15,421 bases of DNA from an uncultured Faecalibacterium sp. (GTDB lineage Bacteria > Bacillota > Clostridia > Oscillospirales > Ruminococcaceae), in NCBI GenBank assembly GCA_934511465.1, contig CAKSWG010000038.1:1-15421 (forward strand), in the 5' to 3' direction. The notes beneath the pieces are model-generated. The model saw only the letters and a program-made list of their open reading frames with translations. It had not been told where the DNA came from and made no database searches. Shown piece by piece: positions 6,126-14,587 of this stretch. Each line of letters begins with the position of its first letter. Position 1 is the first letter of the stretch. The position numbers and the translations under genes are program-made.

Positions 6126-8186
6126 TTATTTGCCCATGGCGTGCTTTGCGGCCAGCATACCAAAGGTGTAGCAACGGCCCAGCGACAGGCCGGTCTGGTG
6201 GAACGGATAGTCTGCACCGCCGTAGAACACACCACCTACGTTGCCCACGCAGTACAGGCCGTCGATCACGTTGCCGTCAGCGTCCAGAGCCTGACCGTTG
6301 GCATTGGTATTCACGCCGCTGTCGATGGAGGACACGCGGATGTGCTTGCGGATGCCCCAGAAGGGAGCCTTCTCGATCTTGTGCATGTAGGCGCTCTTCT
6401 TGCCAAAGTCCACGTCTGCGCCCTTGTCGCACAGCTCATTGTAGCGGTCGATGGTCTTTTGCAGCTCGTCGGCGGGGATGCCCAGCAGACCGGCCAGTTC
6501 CTCAACGGTGTCAGCCTTGTAGGTGTCGATCAGGTTGGTAAAGACGCCCTGCGGGTTCTCCACCGCACCGGGGATGTACTTGGTCATGACCTGCTCCGGC
6601 ACCGGGCTGTTGGCGTAGCTCATGTAGTCGTTGTCATAGATCTGGCAGTACCAGCCCAAAGAGCCATCCGGATGGTTGGCGTCCACATTGTCGCCGTTGA
6701 ACTTGGGCACATACTTGGTGATGTTGCCCATGTAGACAAAGCCGGTGTCCTCGTTGCAGAAGCGCTTGCCCTCCATGTTGACGTACAGGAAGGGTTCCTC
6801 GTACATCAGACCGGAGTCGAAGTCGTGCATCATCTTGGTGTGGCCCAGATTTTCCATCTTGGCGCCTGCGTCAATGGCCATGATGTGGCCGTCGCCGGTC
6901 TTCTGATACTGCTTCTTGTCAAAGCCGTCCACATCGGGGCACCAGCGCTTGACCATGGCCTCGTTGTTCATGTAGTCGCCGGTGGCCAGAATGACGCCCT
7001 TGGAAGCGTTGAACTGGATGTACTTGCCGCTGTCGTCCTTGGCAATGACGCCGGTCACCTTGCCGTTCTCGTGCACCAGCTTCACCGCGGGGGTGTTGAA
7101 GAAGGTCTCGAGGTTAGAGTTCTTGGCCTGCACGTTCTCCAGCACGGTGGCCAGTACGTCGCCCACGTTCTTGGGCTTGGGGCCGATCCAAGGCGCAAAG
7201 AAGTAGCAGTGCTCGCTGCCAAAATCGTAGGTATCCATGCGATCCTTCCACACACCGGTCAGGTCCTGACTGGTGCACATATAGGCAAACATTTCTTTCT
7301 CATCGTTGTGCAGCAGCTCCGAAGGATTGGCGTTGCTGTCCACCTTGCTGCCGTCGCCGTACTCGGTCTCATCGGTCAGGCCGGCGCGGTTCAGATACCA
7401 CATCAGGGCCTCTTCGGAGTTCTCGACGTAGGCGTTCAGCAGGCTGGTGTCTGCACGCCAGTCGCACAGGCCGTTGGTCATGTGCACCCACATCTTCTTA
7501 CCGGCCTCGGTGGATTTGGACTTGATGATGGCAGAACCGCAGTTGCCCTGACTGACCACGATGCTCTGCTTTTGCAGCAGGGCCACATGGCCGCCCAGCT
7601 CAGCGGCCCAGCCAGCGGCGGGCACACCGGCAGCACCGGCACCCACGACCACGATATCAAAGTCCTTGGTCTCGTCGGGGGTGATATCGCCCAGCTCGCA
7701 GACGGAGGATTCCACTTCCTCGGTGCTCAGGCCCTCGGGCACAACGGTCTCAGCCTTGTTGGCCTCGGTGGGGGCAACGGCCACGCCCTTGGCCTGATTG
7801 ATGCAGCTCTCGGCCGCCTTCCGGATGGCGTCGGAGGTGATGGTAGCGCCGGAGTGGCCGTCCACCTCGCTGGACTGTGCGTCCAAGATCTTTTTCACCA
7901 TCTCGTCAGCGATATCGGCACCGTAGCCCTTGGTCTCGTTTGCCACATCGATCTGCACATCGGTGATGGCATCCGCGCTGAAAGTCATGGTCACGGTGAC
8001 GGGGGTAGCAGTGTTGATGCCGGTAGCGGTGGCACTGTAGGTGCCTGCGGTGTAGGTACCGGCGGCAGTGCTTGCAGCGGTGCTGCCGGAAGCGGCACTG
8101 TTGCCGCAGCCAGCCAGCAGACCTGCGGCAGCTGCACCCAAGGTAGCAGTGCGCAGGAAATTGCGGCGGGAAATCTTTTCGCTCAT
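6126..8186 (-). CDS. Tat-exported lipoprotein flavin reductase (FMN-binding + FAD-binding domains)
   Basis: A predicted 686-residue enzyme on the outer face of the membrane. The start is the ATG at 8186 (AAGGAG 8194-8199, spacing 7); an upstream in-frame extension lacks a ribosome site. The N-terminus has a twin-arginine signal SRRNFLRTA (6-14) and a lipobox LLAGC with Cys27. An FMN-binding domain (about 42-132) contains DGHSGATIT; Thr115 is the expected covalent FMN site, which would need an ApbE transferase encoded elsewhere. A fumarate-reductase-type FAD domain starts with VVGAGAAG (180-187), includes EGKRFCNE, and ends with GLYCVGNVGG near the C-terminus. The architecture is that of extracytoplasmic reductases fed by extracellular electron transfer. 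The usual NE..TRD and GANRLGG segments are replaced by NEDTGF and GADYPFHQ, so fumarate or urocanate is unlikely; the substrate is unknown. It has its own MerR-type promoter. Confidence 0.9.
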   Translation of the reverse strand: MSEKISRRNFLRTATLGAAAAGLLAGCGNSAASGSTAASTAAGTYTAGTYSATATGINTATPVTVTMTFSADAITDVQIDVANETKGYGADIADEMVKKILDAQSSEVDGHSGATITSDAIRKAAESCINQAKGVAVAPTEANKAETVVPEGLSTEEVESSVCELGDITPDETKDFDIVVVGAGAAGVPAAGWAAELGGHVALLQKQSIVVSQGNCGSAIIKSKSTEAGKKMWVHMTNGLCDWRADTSLLNAYVENSEEALMWYLNRAGLTDETEYGDGSKVDSNANPSELLHNDEKEMFAYMCTSQDLTGVWKDRMDTYDFGSEHCYFFAPWIGPKPKNVGDVLATVLENVQAKNSNLETFFNTPAVKLVHENGKVTGVIAKDDSGKYIQFNASKGVILATGDYMNNEAMVKRWCPDVDGFDKKQYQKTGDGHIMAIDAGAKMENLGHTKMMHDFDSGLMYEEPFLYVNMEGKRFCNEDTGFVYMGNITKYVPKFNGDNVDANHPDGSLGWYCQIYDNDYMSYANSPVPEQVMTKYIPGAVENPQGVFTNLIDTYKADTVEELAGLLGIPADELQKTIDRYNELCDKGADVDFGKKSAYMHKIEKAPFWGIRKHIRVSSIDSGVNTNANGQALDADGNVIDGLYCVGNVGGVFYGGADYPFHQTGLSLGRCYTFGMLAAKHAMGK

Positions 8187-8252
8187 AATAGTTCTCCTTG
8201 CCTTTTCGTTTTTCTTCTTCGTGTGATCCATGTTTGGCAGCAAAGCCCGCAG

Positions 8253-8276
8253 ACTTTGTTACCGGATAAACAAAGT
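8253..8276. repeat. Dyad at the start of the flavin reductase transcript
   Basis: ACTTTGTT (8253-8260) and AACAAAGT (8269-8276) form a perfect 8-bp inverted repeat with an 8-nt centre. One arm overlaps the -10 box (8274-8279), and the predicted start point falls in the centre. It may be a second operator or a 5' mRNA hairpin. Confidence 0.4.
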
Positions 8277-8304
8277 TTACACGTTAGAGCGGCGCGAAGG
8301 TCAA
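8274..8304 (-). promoter_or_regulatory. MerR-type promoter of the flavin reductase with operator dyad
   Basis: The -35 TTGACC (8299-8304) and -10 TAAACT (8274-8279) are separated by 19 bp, the long spacer typical of promoters activated by MerR-family proteins through DNA distortion. The spacer is filled by the dyad 8281-8301 (ACGTTAGAGC, one base, GCGCGAAGGT). The same dyad recurs at 9219-9239 before the neighbouring regulator gene, matching at 18 of 23 aligned bases. Confidence 0.75.
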
Positions 8305-8317
8305 GGGTTATTTTGAC

Positions 8318-8363
8318 AAAAATATCACGAGAATTTGGCCAGTCTGCCAAATTCTCGTGATAT
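8318..8363 (-). terminator. Intrinsic terminator of the MerR gene
   Basis: A perfect 18-bp stem (8322-8339 with 8346-8363) with a 6-nt loop begins 7 nt after the regulator's stop and runs into five T on the minus strand. It separates the regulator's transcript from that of the flavin reductase. Confidence 0.9.
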
Positions 8364-8370
8364 CGCAATG

Positions 8371-9189
8371 TTATGTGTATATTTTGGTCCGCGTCAGATG
8401 GTAATTCACGATGCTTCCATCGGGCTGTTCCCGGCTGGCAGCGATGCTGCTGAAGGTCTCGCCCACCGCGCGGAACCCGCGCCGCACGATCTCCGCGTGC
8501 AGGCTGTCCAGCGAGTCCCAGCCAAAGGACCCGCGATAATCCTTTTTCCAGATGGTGGTCAGATAGTCGCCGCCGCACACCACTTCCACATGCTTTGTGC
8601 GCTGCAAGCCCAGCCTGCGGGCGGCATCCGCTTCCAGCATCAGGCCGTAATCGTACTCGTTGCGTCCCACGCGGAACTGTTCCATCACCCGCCGGGGTAG
8701 GCGGCTCACCCAGCGGGCAGCGGGCATACACTCCAGCCATTCCGCTTTTTCCTGCTGCAATTCCTTGTCCCGGTCCGCTTCTTCTTCCTGCGAGAAGGTC
8801 AGCCGCCACATCTCCGGGAAATTCTGCACCCAGATGCGCCCGCTGTCCTGCTCCAGCGTCCGGTACTGCTCACGGGTATGTTCCAGAAACTGGATGGCCA
8901 GCTCATCCAGCACCTGCCTGCGCCGCAGCTGGGCGATCTGATGGGCAAACATTGCGTCGCTCCGTTCCACCGTGGGTGCGCCGATCAGTTCCCGGCATTC
9001 TTCCAGCGAAAGCTCTGCCGCCCGCAGTTCCCGGCACAGGTTGAACCGCCGGGTATCGGTGACTGTATAGTAGCGGTAGCCGGTATCCTCGTTGACCTCC
9101 GGGCGGATGAGGCCCATTTTTTCGTAGTAGCGCAGCGTATGGGTGGTGACACCCAGCAGCGACGCCATCTCGCTGATGGTATAGCGCAT
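8371..9189 (-). CDS. MerR family transcriptional regulator
   Basis: A 272-residue regulator. The N-terminal MerR winged helix is clear: YTISEMASLLGVTTHTLRYY (3-22), then EKMGLIRP and GYRYYT. A long dimerisation helix follows (about 75-115), and a C-terminal domain of about 120 residues resembles the GyrI/BmrR-type effector-binding fold; this last point is a weaker call. No cysteine cluster of the metal sensors is seen, so a small organic ligand or drug is more likely than a metal. AAAGGAG (9200-9206) precedes the ATG by 10 nt. A dyad (9219-9239) between promoter and gene matches the one inside the flavin reductase promoter, so autorepression plus activation of the reductase is the simplest model. 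Its own terminator isolates it. Confidence 0.93.
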   Translation of the reverse strand: MRYTISEMASLLGVTTHTLRYYEKMGLIRPEVNEDTGYRYYTVTDTRRFNLCRELRAAELSLEECRELIGAPTVERSDAMFAHQIAQLRRRQVLDELAIQFLEHTREQYRTLEQDSGRIWVQNFPEMWRLTFSQEEEADRDKELQQEKAEWLECMPAARWVSRLPRRVMEQFRVGRNEYDYGLMLEADAARRLGLQRTKHVEVVCGGDYLTTIWKKDYRGSFGWDSLDSLHAEIVRRGFRAVGETFSSIAASREQPDGSIVNYHLTRTKIYT

Positions 9190-9218
9190 AGGGGGCAGGC
9201 TCCTTTCCGGGCGGCAGA

Positions 9219-9239
9219 ACCTTAGAGCCGCTCGAATGT
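9219..9239. promoter_or_regulatory. MerR operator dyad in front of its own gene
   Basis: ACCTTAGAGC (9219-9228), one base, GCTCGAATGT (9230-9239): arms complementary at 8 of 10 positions. The site lies about 12-34 nt downstream of the expected start point, so binding would block transcription rather than activate it. Confidence 0.65.
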
Positions 9240-9257
9240 TATTTTTATATTATCTTT

Positions 9258-9285
9258 ATTATAGCGTATCCGCGCACCGTTTCAA
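9258..9285 (-). promoter_or_regulatory. Promoter of the MerR gene
   Basis: TTGAAA (9280-9285), a 16-bp spacer and a perfect TATAAT (9258-9263) on the minus strand; start expected near 9251, about 60 nt before the ATG. Confidence 0.78.
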
Positions 9286-9328
9286 GCAAAAACTCTTCGC
9301 CGCTTTCCGCCGGAAACGACCACCCAGC

Positions 9329-9365
9329 AAAAAAGTCCCCCTGCCTTTTTCAGGCAGAGGGACTT
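9329..9365 (-). terminator. Second copy of the metK terminator
   Basis: A hairpin (9333-9339 with 9359-9365, then 9341-9346 with 9352-9357) is followed on the minus strand by six T. It is identical in plan to the terminator at 11637-11677 and now probably ends the surface-protein transcript. Confidence 0.85.
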
Positions 9366-9412
9366 CTCTTCACTTACCTTCTATCCGGAAGGGAAACGCT
9401 TTTGGGTTCCGC

Positions 9413-9661
9413 TTACAGGGCGGCGACCGCAGCCTTCAAAGCATCCACGCGGTCGGTGTTCTCCCACTTCACGCCCAGATCCTCGCGGCCCATGTGGCCG
9501 TAGGCGGCCAGCTTGCGGTAGATGGGCTTGCGCAGGTCGAGTTCACGGATGATGGCAGCGGGGGTCAGGTCGAACACCTTCTCCACGGCCTGCTCGATCT
9601 TTTCATCGGACACTGTGCCGGTGCCAAAGGTATCCACCATGATGGACACGGGCTTTGCCAC
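9413..9661 (-). pseudogene. metK: Truncated 3' fragment of metK (last 82 codons)
   Basis: This open stretch encodes residues 303-384 of S-adenosylmethionine synthetase, with two amino-acid differences from the full copy (Ser for Pro in TVSDEK; Ala for Thr in the last four residues). The N-terminal two thirds, with the ATP, methionine and metal sites, are absent. The apparent GTG start is simply the valine codon at the break point, and no ribosome site precedes it. It lies 49 bp beyond the end of the surface-protein gene, in the same direction, so it may be transcribed as its 3' tail. It is a duplication remnant, not a working gene. Confidence 0.92.
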
Positions 9662-9710
9662 CTGAAAATGGCGGAGCGTTTTTTCTATTTTACAGCCGAT
9701 CCCGGTCCGC

Positions 9711-11393
9711 TCAGGCGTCCTGTTTCAGCTGCTGTGCCTTGCGCCACGCGTGAAGTGCACGTGCACGGCTCACGGCGTAGTTCGGGTAGAACTTCATTTC
9801 TTCTTCCGTGCGGCTGTCGTCCCAGTTCAGATCCGGGAGCAGCTCGTTTTCCATTGCCCAGCGGGCAGCATGCTGCAGATCCATATCCTCCTCTTTCTGC
9901 CCCACATCAGGGTACAGCAGCGCCGATTCCGGCATCGGGCGGTCAGCGTCCTCCCACAGCATCAGAGCCAGCTCGCTGCGGTTTTTGGGCCAGTAGGGCA
10001 GGCCGTAGTGATGCATCAGCAGTCCGGTGCCCGCATAGTAGCCGATCACGGCCGTGCCGGCTGCAACGATCACCGCCGTGATCTCCCCGCCGCTGCCGCC
10101 GGCAGGAGTCGAATCTTCACCGGCGGTATCCGCTTCCCAACTGGCAGTCAGCGTGGTATTCTTCGTTACCTTCATCGTCGCATCGGCTTCATACGTCGTA
10201 TTGCCATCCTTCCAGCCCGCAAACTTGCAGCCTTCCTTTGTCGGGGCTGCTGCCACGGTGACCTTTTCGCCTTCCGGGTAGATCTTGCTTGTGTAATCTG
10301 CGTCTGCTGCGCCGGTGCCGTCGTTCAGGTCATAACTGAGCTGATAGCCGTTTTCTGTTACGTCGGGGAACTGGCGTTTGCAGTACTTGCAGGTCTTGGT
10401 CACTTTGCGCTCGAAGTGGTCGATCTTGTTCTCCCACTCAGAAGTAGGATCGATCGTATATGCATTGTCATTTTCGCCATCGCTGTGTTTGTGCGTTACC
10501 ATCTGGCCATTTTGCCACACAAGCTCGGCGTTAGCTCCTTCACCGATGTAGACTTCTGTTTTGCTATGATTTTGTCTGTTATCGTCAAAGCCATACACTT
10601 TCGAACAGGTGCACGCATCTCTATGTGCAGTGACATCGTTATCACCCGAAATATAGATTTTGAAGTTCGCGTAGCTATCATCAATCCGCAGTGCACTCTT
10701 AATAGTGCAATTTGTCACAGTACAATCCTTAAAGTGTATCTCAATGGGATTGCCTTCGTTATAAACATTGACAGCTTTCCCTTTACAGGTAAATCTGCAG
10801 TTGTCAAAGGTCATAGTCTTGGAGCTATAGGTCCAGACTGCATATTTATTGAAGGCGTAGGGTTCGAAAGTTGTATTTTTGAATACTGCACTAGTGTATC
10901 CCCAGTAATATGTTGTACCCTCGACCTCGCAATTTTCAACGACCGTATCCGTTGTGTGCGCGAATCCCTGATAATCATAGGAAGGACCCGCTTTCAGAGT
11001 CATATTCTGGAAGGTAATCGTCCCCGAGTTCTCAAAGCTGAAATCTGCATTGTACATACTTTTTTGGTCGCTGTCCGGATAGCCGATTTTCCAGGTGGTC
11101 AAGCCAGCTCCCTGACCAACAAAAGTCAGGTTTTTATTCTTGGTTGTATCGTCACTTGGAATGCCATACAGCGTATACTCGCCCTCACCCAGTGTAATGG
11201 TCGTCGTAGAGCCATTCGCAGGGGCAGCTTCTACCGCTTCTTTCACGTTGTTGTATTCGGTTTCGCCAATCTTCACCTTCCCCGCTGCCGGGGCGGTTCC
11301 CTCTGCCGCAAATGCCATCATCGGAAGCATCTGAAACATCATAGCAGCCGCCAACAGAGCCGCGAAGAAACGGTTCTTACTTTTCTGTTTCAT
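9711..11393 (-). CDS. Secreted beta-helix / InlB-repeat surface protein with C-terminal anchor
   Basis: 560 residues. A signal peptide (1-30, ending AFA-AE) precedes a pectate-lyase-like right-handed beta-helix region (about 38-255; repeated short strands such as [35 protein letters not shown]). A HKHS...CKYC segment (301-339) could bind metal. One InlB/Listeria-Bacteroides repeat follows (about 350-420, [11 protein letters not shown] to LTASWEA). After a Gly/Ser linker comes one membrane span (about 437-460) and a C-terminal SLH-like region (472-556, [40 protein letters not shown]). A role in adhesion or glycan binding is inferred. AGAAAGG precedes the ATG by 10 nt. The middle (about 10490-11180) is clearly more AT-rich than all neighbours, suggesting recent acquisition. 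It lies between direct repeats and under a poly-G promoter. Confidence 0.85.
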   Translation of the reverse strand: MKQKSKNRFFAALLAAAMMFQMLPMMAFAAEGTAPAAGKVKIGETEYNNVKEAVEAAPANGSTTTITLGEGEYTLYGIPSDDTTKNKNLTFVGQGAGLTTWKIGYPDSDQKSMYNADFSFENSGTITFQNMTLKAGPSYDYQGFAHTTDTVVENCEVEGTTYYWGYTSAVFKNTTFEPYAFNKYAVWTYSSKTMTFDNCRFTCKGKAVNVYNEGNPIEIHFKDCTVTNCTIKSALRIDDSYANFKIYISGDNDVTAHRDACTCSKVYGFDDNRQNHSKTEVYIGEGANAELVWQNGQMVTHKHSDGENDNAYTIDPTSEWENKIDHFERKVTKTCKYCKRQFPDVTENGYQLSYDLNDGTGAADADYTSKIYPEGEKVTVAAAPTKEGCKFAGWKDGNTTYEADATMKVTKNTTLTASWEADTAGEDSTPAGGSGGEITAVIVAAGTAVIGYYAGTGLLMHHYGLPYWPKNRSELALMLWEDADRPMPESALLYPDVGQKEEDMDLQHAARWAMENELLPDLNWDDSRTEEEMKFYPNYAVSRARALHAWRKAQQLKQDA

Positions 11394-11638
11394 GATCTTT
11401 CATTCCTTTCTTCTTTCTATTCCCCAAACGCATGCGTATGTTCTGTTTTTGCTCCGTCACCGCCTTTCCGGGTCTGCTGATCTGGTTTTCAGCATTTTCA
11501 TTGCCATTTTATACCCCCCCCCGCATGTTTTCAAGAGGTGTTTACAAAATTGGGATTTTGCACAAAGCGCGGCTGCTTTCTTTGGCGATCTGACAATTTT
11601 CACAGCGTTGGTCGGTTTTCTCCGGCGCCTGAGGGCAA
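11394..11638. other. Gap between the surface gene and the metK terminator
   Basis: 245 bp with no supported gene. It contains the surface gene's ribosome site (11404-11410), a 10-bp self-complementary site ACGCATGCGT (11428-11437) in the leader, the poly-G promoter (11508-11534), a small hairpin CAAAAT/ATTTTG (11545-11560), and unassigned sequence up to the repeat boundary at 11639. Confidence 0.6.
11508..11534 (-). promoter_or_regulatory. Surface-gene promoter with a nine-G tract in the spacer
   Basis: The minus strand carries TTGAAA (11529-11534) and TATAAA (11508-11513). The 15-bp spacer ends in nine consecutive G (11514-11522, C on the plus strand). The spacer is two short of the 17-bp optimum, so the present length should be weak and eleven G should be strong. 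The leader to the ATG is about 108 nt. No better promoter is visible upstream. Confidence 0.65.
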
Positions 11639-11677
11639 AAAAAAGTCCCCCTGCCTTTTTCAGGCAGAGGGACTTTT
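11637..11677 (-). terminator. metK terminator
   Basis: A hairpin pairs 11641-11649 with 11669-11677 and, after a C/A mismatch, 11651-11656 with 11662-11667, around a 5-nt loop. The minus strand ends in eight T. Located 46 nt past the metK stop. Confidence 0.9.
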
Positions 11678-11722
11678 CTTCACTTACCTTCTATCCGGAA
11701 GGGAAACGCTTTTGGGTTCCGC

Positions 11723-12877
<1,155 letters not shown>

Positions 12878-12952
12878 TTGTTTTGCCTCCTAATTTTTTA
12901 CAGCAGGGTGTGTATTTCTTGCTCCAACATTCCGTTCAAGCTTTTTTGCGCG

Positions 12953-12989
12953 AAAAATAAAAGCGCCCAGAGCCCGAAAGCTCTGAGCG
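12953..12989 (-). terminator. Attenuator terminator of the metK riboswitch
   Basis: A 10-bp stem with one G-T pair (12964-12973 with 12980-12989) and a 6-nt loop is followed on the minus strand by TTTTATTTTT. It lies just past the aptamer's closing helix, as expected for the off-state terminator of an S-box leader. Confidence 0.9.
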
Positions 12990-12996
12990 TTGCACT

Positions 12997-13091
12997 CTTA
13001 TCTCTCGGTTTCCCGCAGGATTTGGCACCTTACGCTCACGCGCAGGTTGTCGGGCTTCACAGGGCCTGTCCCCTCAGCCGCTCTTGATAAG
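12997..13091 (-). promoter_or_regulatory. SAM-I (S-box) riboswitch
   Basis: The minus strand has the class signature in order: CTTATCAAGAG (P1 and start of P2), GAGGGGACAGGCCC, TGTGAAGCCCGACAACC, AAGGTGCCAAATCC and GAGAGATAAG. P1 pairs 13086-13091 with 12997-13002. Binding of S-adenosylmethionine stabilises P1 and lets the terminator downstream form, switching metK off. Confidence 0.96.
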
Positions 13092-13116
13092 TCGGTATTC
13101 AGTTGGTACGTTCAGT

Positions 13117-13145
13117 ATTCTATCATCGCTTCGTCAGATTGTCAA
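13117..13145 (-). promoter_or_regulatory. metK promoter
   Basis: A perfect TTGACA (13140-13145), a 17-bp spacer and TAGAAT (13117-13122). Start expected near 13110, about 20 nt before the aptamer. The promoter is only 24 bp beyond the stop of the diguanylate cyclase gene. A short dyad between them (13147-13152 with 13156-13161) has no T run on this strand, so read-through from upstream is possible. Confidence 0.88.
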
Positions 13146-13169
13146 GAAGAGTATCACTCTTTTTAGACA

Positions 13170-14345
13170 TTATTCTGAAATTGATGGAGCGTTCCCCTGC
13201 TCCGGTGCGGCATGGCCGTTCCGGGCGGCGTGGAAGGCGCGCTTTTCCGCATACATCCGCTCGTCCAGTTCCACCAGAAACTTCTCCACGCTGCCGCCCT
13301 CATACTTTGCCACACCGGTGGAGAAGGACAGCTGAAAGCTGCCCGCCGGGGCGGCGGCGTTATAGTGCTGCACCCGCTGCTCGATGGCGGCACAGGTCTT
13401 ATCCAGGATCTCCTCCGAGCCGTGCCGGATCAGCACCATGAACTCATCGCCGCTCATGCGGATGGCTACCGAGTTTGCCACCAGCGCCCCGGACAGGATG
13501 TGACCGATCTCCTGAATGGCGCGGTCGCCCGCAGCGTGACCGTAGGTGTCGTTGATCTCCTTGAAGCAGTTCACGTCCATCATGATGCCGTAAACATCCT
13601 TCTCCTGCGTGGCGTGGATGCGCTCCAGACAGCAGTTCATGTACTTGCGGCCAAACAGACCGGACAACTCGTCGGTATAGCTGCGCAGGCTGCGGGTCTG
13701 ACTGTCCACAAACACAAAGGCGATGGCCACCGACAGCCAGCCGAAGGCCATACCGTAGAACGCGCCCTGCAGCACCGTGCCCACCGCACAGGTGATCACA
13801 AAGTAGTACACCGGGAAAAACTCCACCGTAACGCCATCGCGCTTGGCCTTATGCACCTGCCACACGCTCTCGGCATAATAGCCGAACAGCAGCAGGTACA
13901 TCAAACTGTTCAGCGGACCGCGCTGGTAAACGTTGTCCGCAGAGATGGTAAAGATCCATCCTGTGCCGAAAAGGTTTGCCACCAGCAGCGCCAGAACAGC
14001 CAGCAGCGGCGCACTCAGGAACAGATGCCTTCTGCGCAAACGTCCGGTGCTGCGGTAGACCCGGAAGTCCACATACAAACACCACGCAAAGCCCACGCAC
14101 ACGGTAGCACCGGTGCAGACGGTGTTCATGAGATACAGCCAGAACCGGCTTGCCGTGCCGGGCACGCCGTCCAGCAGAAAGCTGATCGTCTCTGTCGCCT
14201 GTGCCAGCAGAGTCACCACCAGCATCCAGCAGAACAGCTCAGTTCCAACACTGTTTTTGCTCTCGCCGCGCACCCGCAGCAGAAACAGAAAGCATACCAG
14301 CACCGCCCCTGTGCCATTGGCCACAAGGATCTCGGGTATATTCAT
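13170..14345 (-). CDS. Membrane-bound diguanylate cyclase (GGDEF domain)
   Basis: 391 residues, starting at the ATG at 14345 (GGGGAGG 14353-14359, spacing 7); a longer frame to 14510 runs through the promoter and is rejected. About seven membrane segments (near 7-23, 36-58, 67-92, 107-127, 143-160, 174-199, 201-214) form a sensor. The cytoplasmic GGDEF domain starts at DELSGLFGRKY (225-235), with DVNCFKEINDTYGHAAGD (257-274) and SGDEF (298-302). SGDEF variants can be active, and the metal-binding first Asp of each motif is present, so synthesis of c-di-GMP is likely. The RxxD inhibitory site just before SGDEF is absent, so product feedback is not expected. Own promoter at 14415-14444. The signal sensed is unknown. 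Confidence 0.9.
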   Translation of the reverse strand: MNIPEILVANGTGAVLVCFLFLLRVRGESKNSVGTELFCWMLVVTLLAQATETISFLLDGVPGTASRFWLYLMNTVCTGATVCVGFAWCLYVDFRVYRSTGRLRRRHLFLSAPLLAVLALLVANLFGTGWIFTISADNVYQRGPLNSLMYLLLFGYYAESVWQVHKAKRDGVTVEFFPVYYFVITCAVGTVLQGAFYGMAFGWLSVAIAFVFVDSQTRSLRSYTDELSGLFGRKYMNCCLERIHATQEKDVYGIMMDVNCFKEINDTYGHAAGDRAIQEIGHILSGALVANSVAIRMSGDEFMVLIRHGSEEILDKTCAAIEQRVQHYNAAAPAGSFQLSFSTGVAKYEGGSVEKFLVELDERMYAEKRAFHAARNGHAAPEQGNAPSISE

Positions 14346-14414
14346 TGCATTTCCTCCCCTGCCCGCCTTATCCCACAAGGCAGACAGCCCCTGTTTTATA
14401 CAGTATCTATCTGT

Positions 14415-14444
14415 ATTATATACCCTGCCGCGCCCTGCTTGCAA
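14415..14444 (-). promoter_or_regulatory. Promoter of the diguanylate cyclase gene
   Basis: TTGCAA (14439-14444), an 18-bp spacer and a perfect TATAAT (14415-14420) on the minus strand; start near 14408, about 60 nt before the ATG. Confidence 0.75.
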
Positions 14445-14456
14445 GGCTTGGGCATC

Positions 14457-14492
14457 AAAAAAGGCCGCTGCACAGCAATTTGTGCAGCGGCC
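14457..14492 (-). terminator. Intrinsic terminator of the deoC transcript
   Basis: A perfect 12-bp stem (14463-14474 with 14481-14492) with a 6-nt loop ends in six T on the minus strand. It lies 96 nt past the deoC stop. Confidence 0.9.
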
Positions 14493-14512
14493 CTCGGGAA
14501 AGCCAGACAATC

Positions 14513-14582
14513 CAGAACAGCCTCTGCGTTCGCTCTGGCTCTGTTCTGCGGAAATATTATTTATAATTGCATTTTTTCGCAG
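14513..14582. other. Two stem-loops between deoC and its terminator
   Basis: 14513-14522 pairs with 14537-14548 (10 bp with a 2-nt bulge), and overlapping it 14546-14554 pairs with 14574-14582 around an AT-rich loop. Neither has a T run. They sit in the deoC 3' untranslated region, and the overlap at 14546-14548 means they compete. Confidence 0.4.
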
Positions 14583-14587
14583 AAAGA

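Larger units (their letters stand above)
9329..9661. repeat. Direct repeat, copy A (metK 3' end plus terminator)
   Basis: 333 bp matching 11639-11971 in the same orientation at a constant offset of 2310, with seven substitutions (9366, 9424, 9503, 9506, 9515, 9557, 9610) and no indel. Homology stops abruptly at both ends. Of the six coding changes, four are synonymous. Confidence 0.95.

Noticed and set aside
5845..6174. Minus-strand 109-codon frame upstream of prs
   Set aside because: It begins inside the flavin reductase gene, crosses that gene's terminator and the likely prs promoter, and has no ribosome site.
6093..8360. Plus-strand open frame of 755 codons over the flavin reductase
   Set aside because: Antisense shadow of a gene with clear signal peptide and domains; low-complexity Val/His/Gly composition.
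9413..9661. Separate small gene of 82 codons
   Set aside because: It is an exact-frame 3' fragment of metK, and its start is an internal valine codon at the repeat boundary.
13147..13161. Terminator for the diguanylate cyclase gene
   Set aside because: The 6-bp dyad has its T run only on the plus strand, where no gene would need it; on the minus strand it lacks a T run.
14346..14510. N-terminal extension of the diguanylate cyclase
   Set aside because: The extension runs through a good promoter and the deoC terminator; the ATG at 14345 has a strong ribosome site and starts directly before the first membrane segment.
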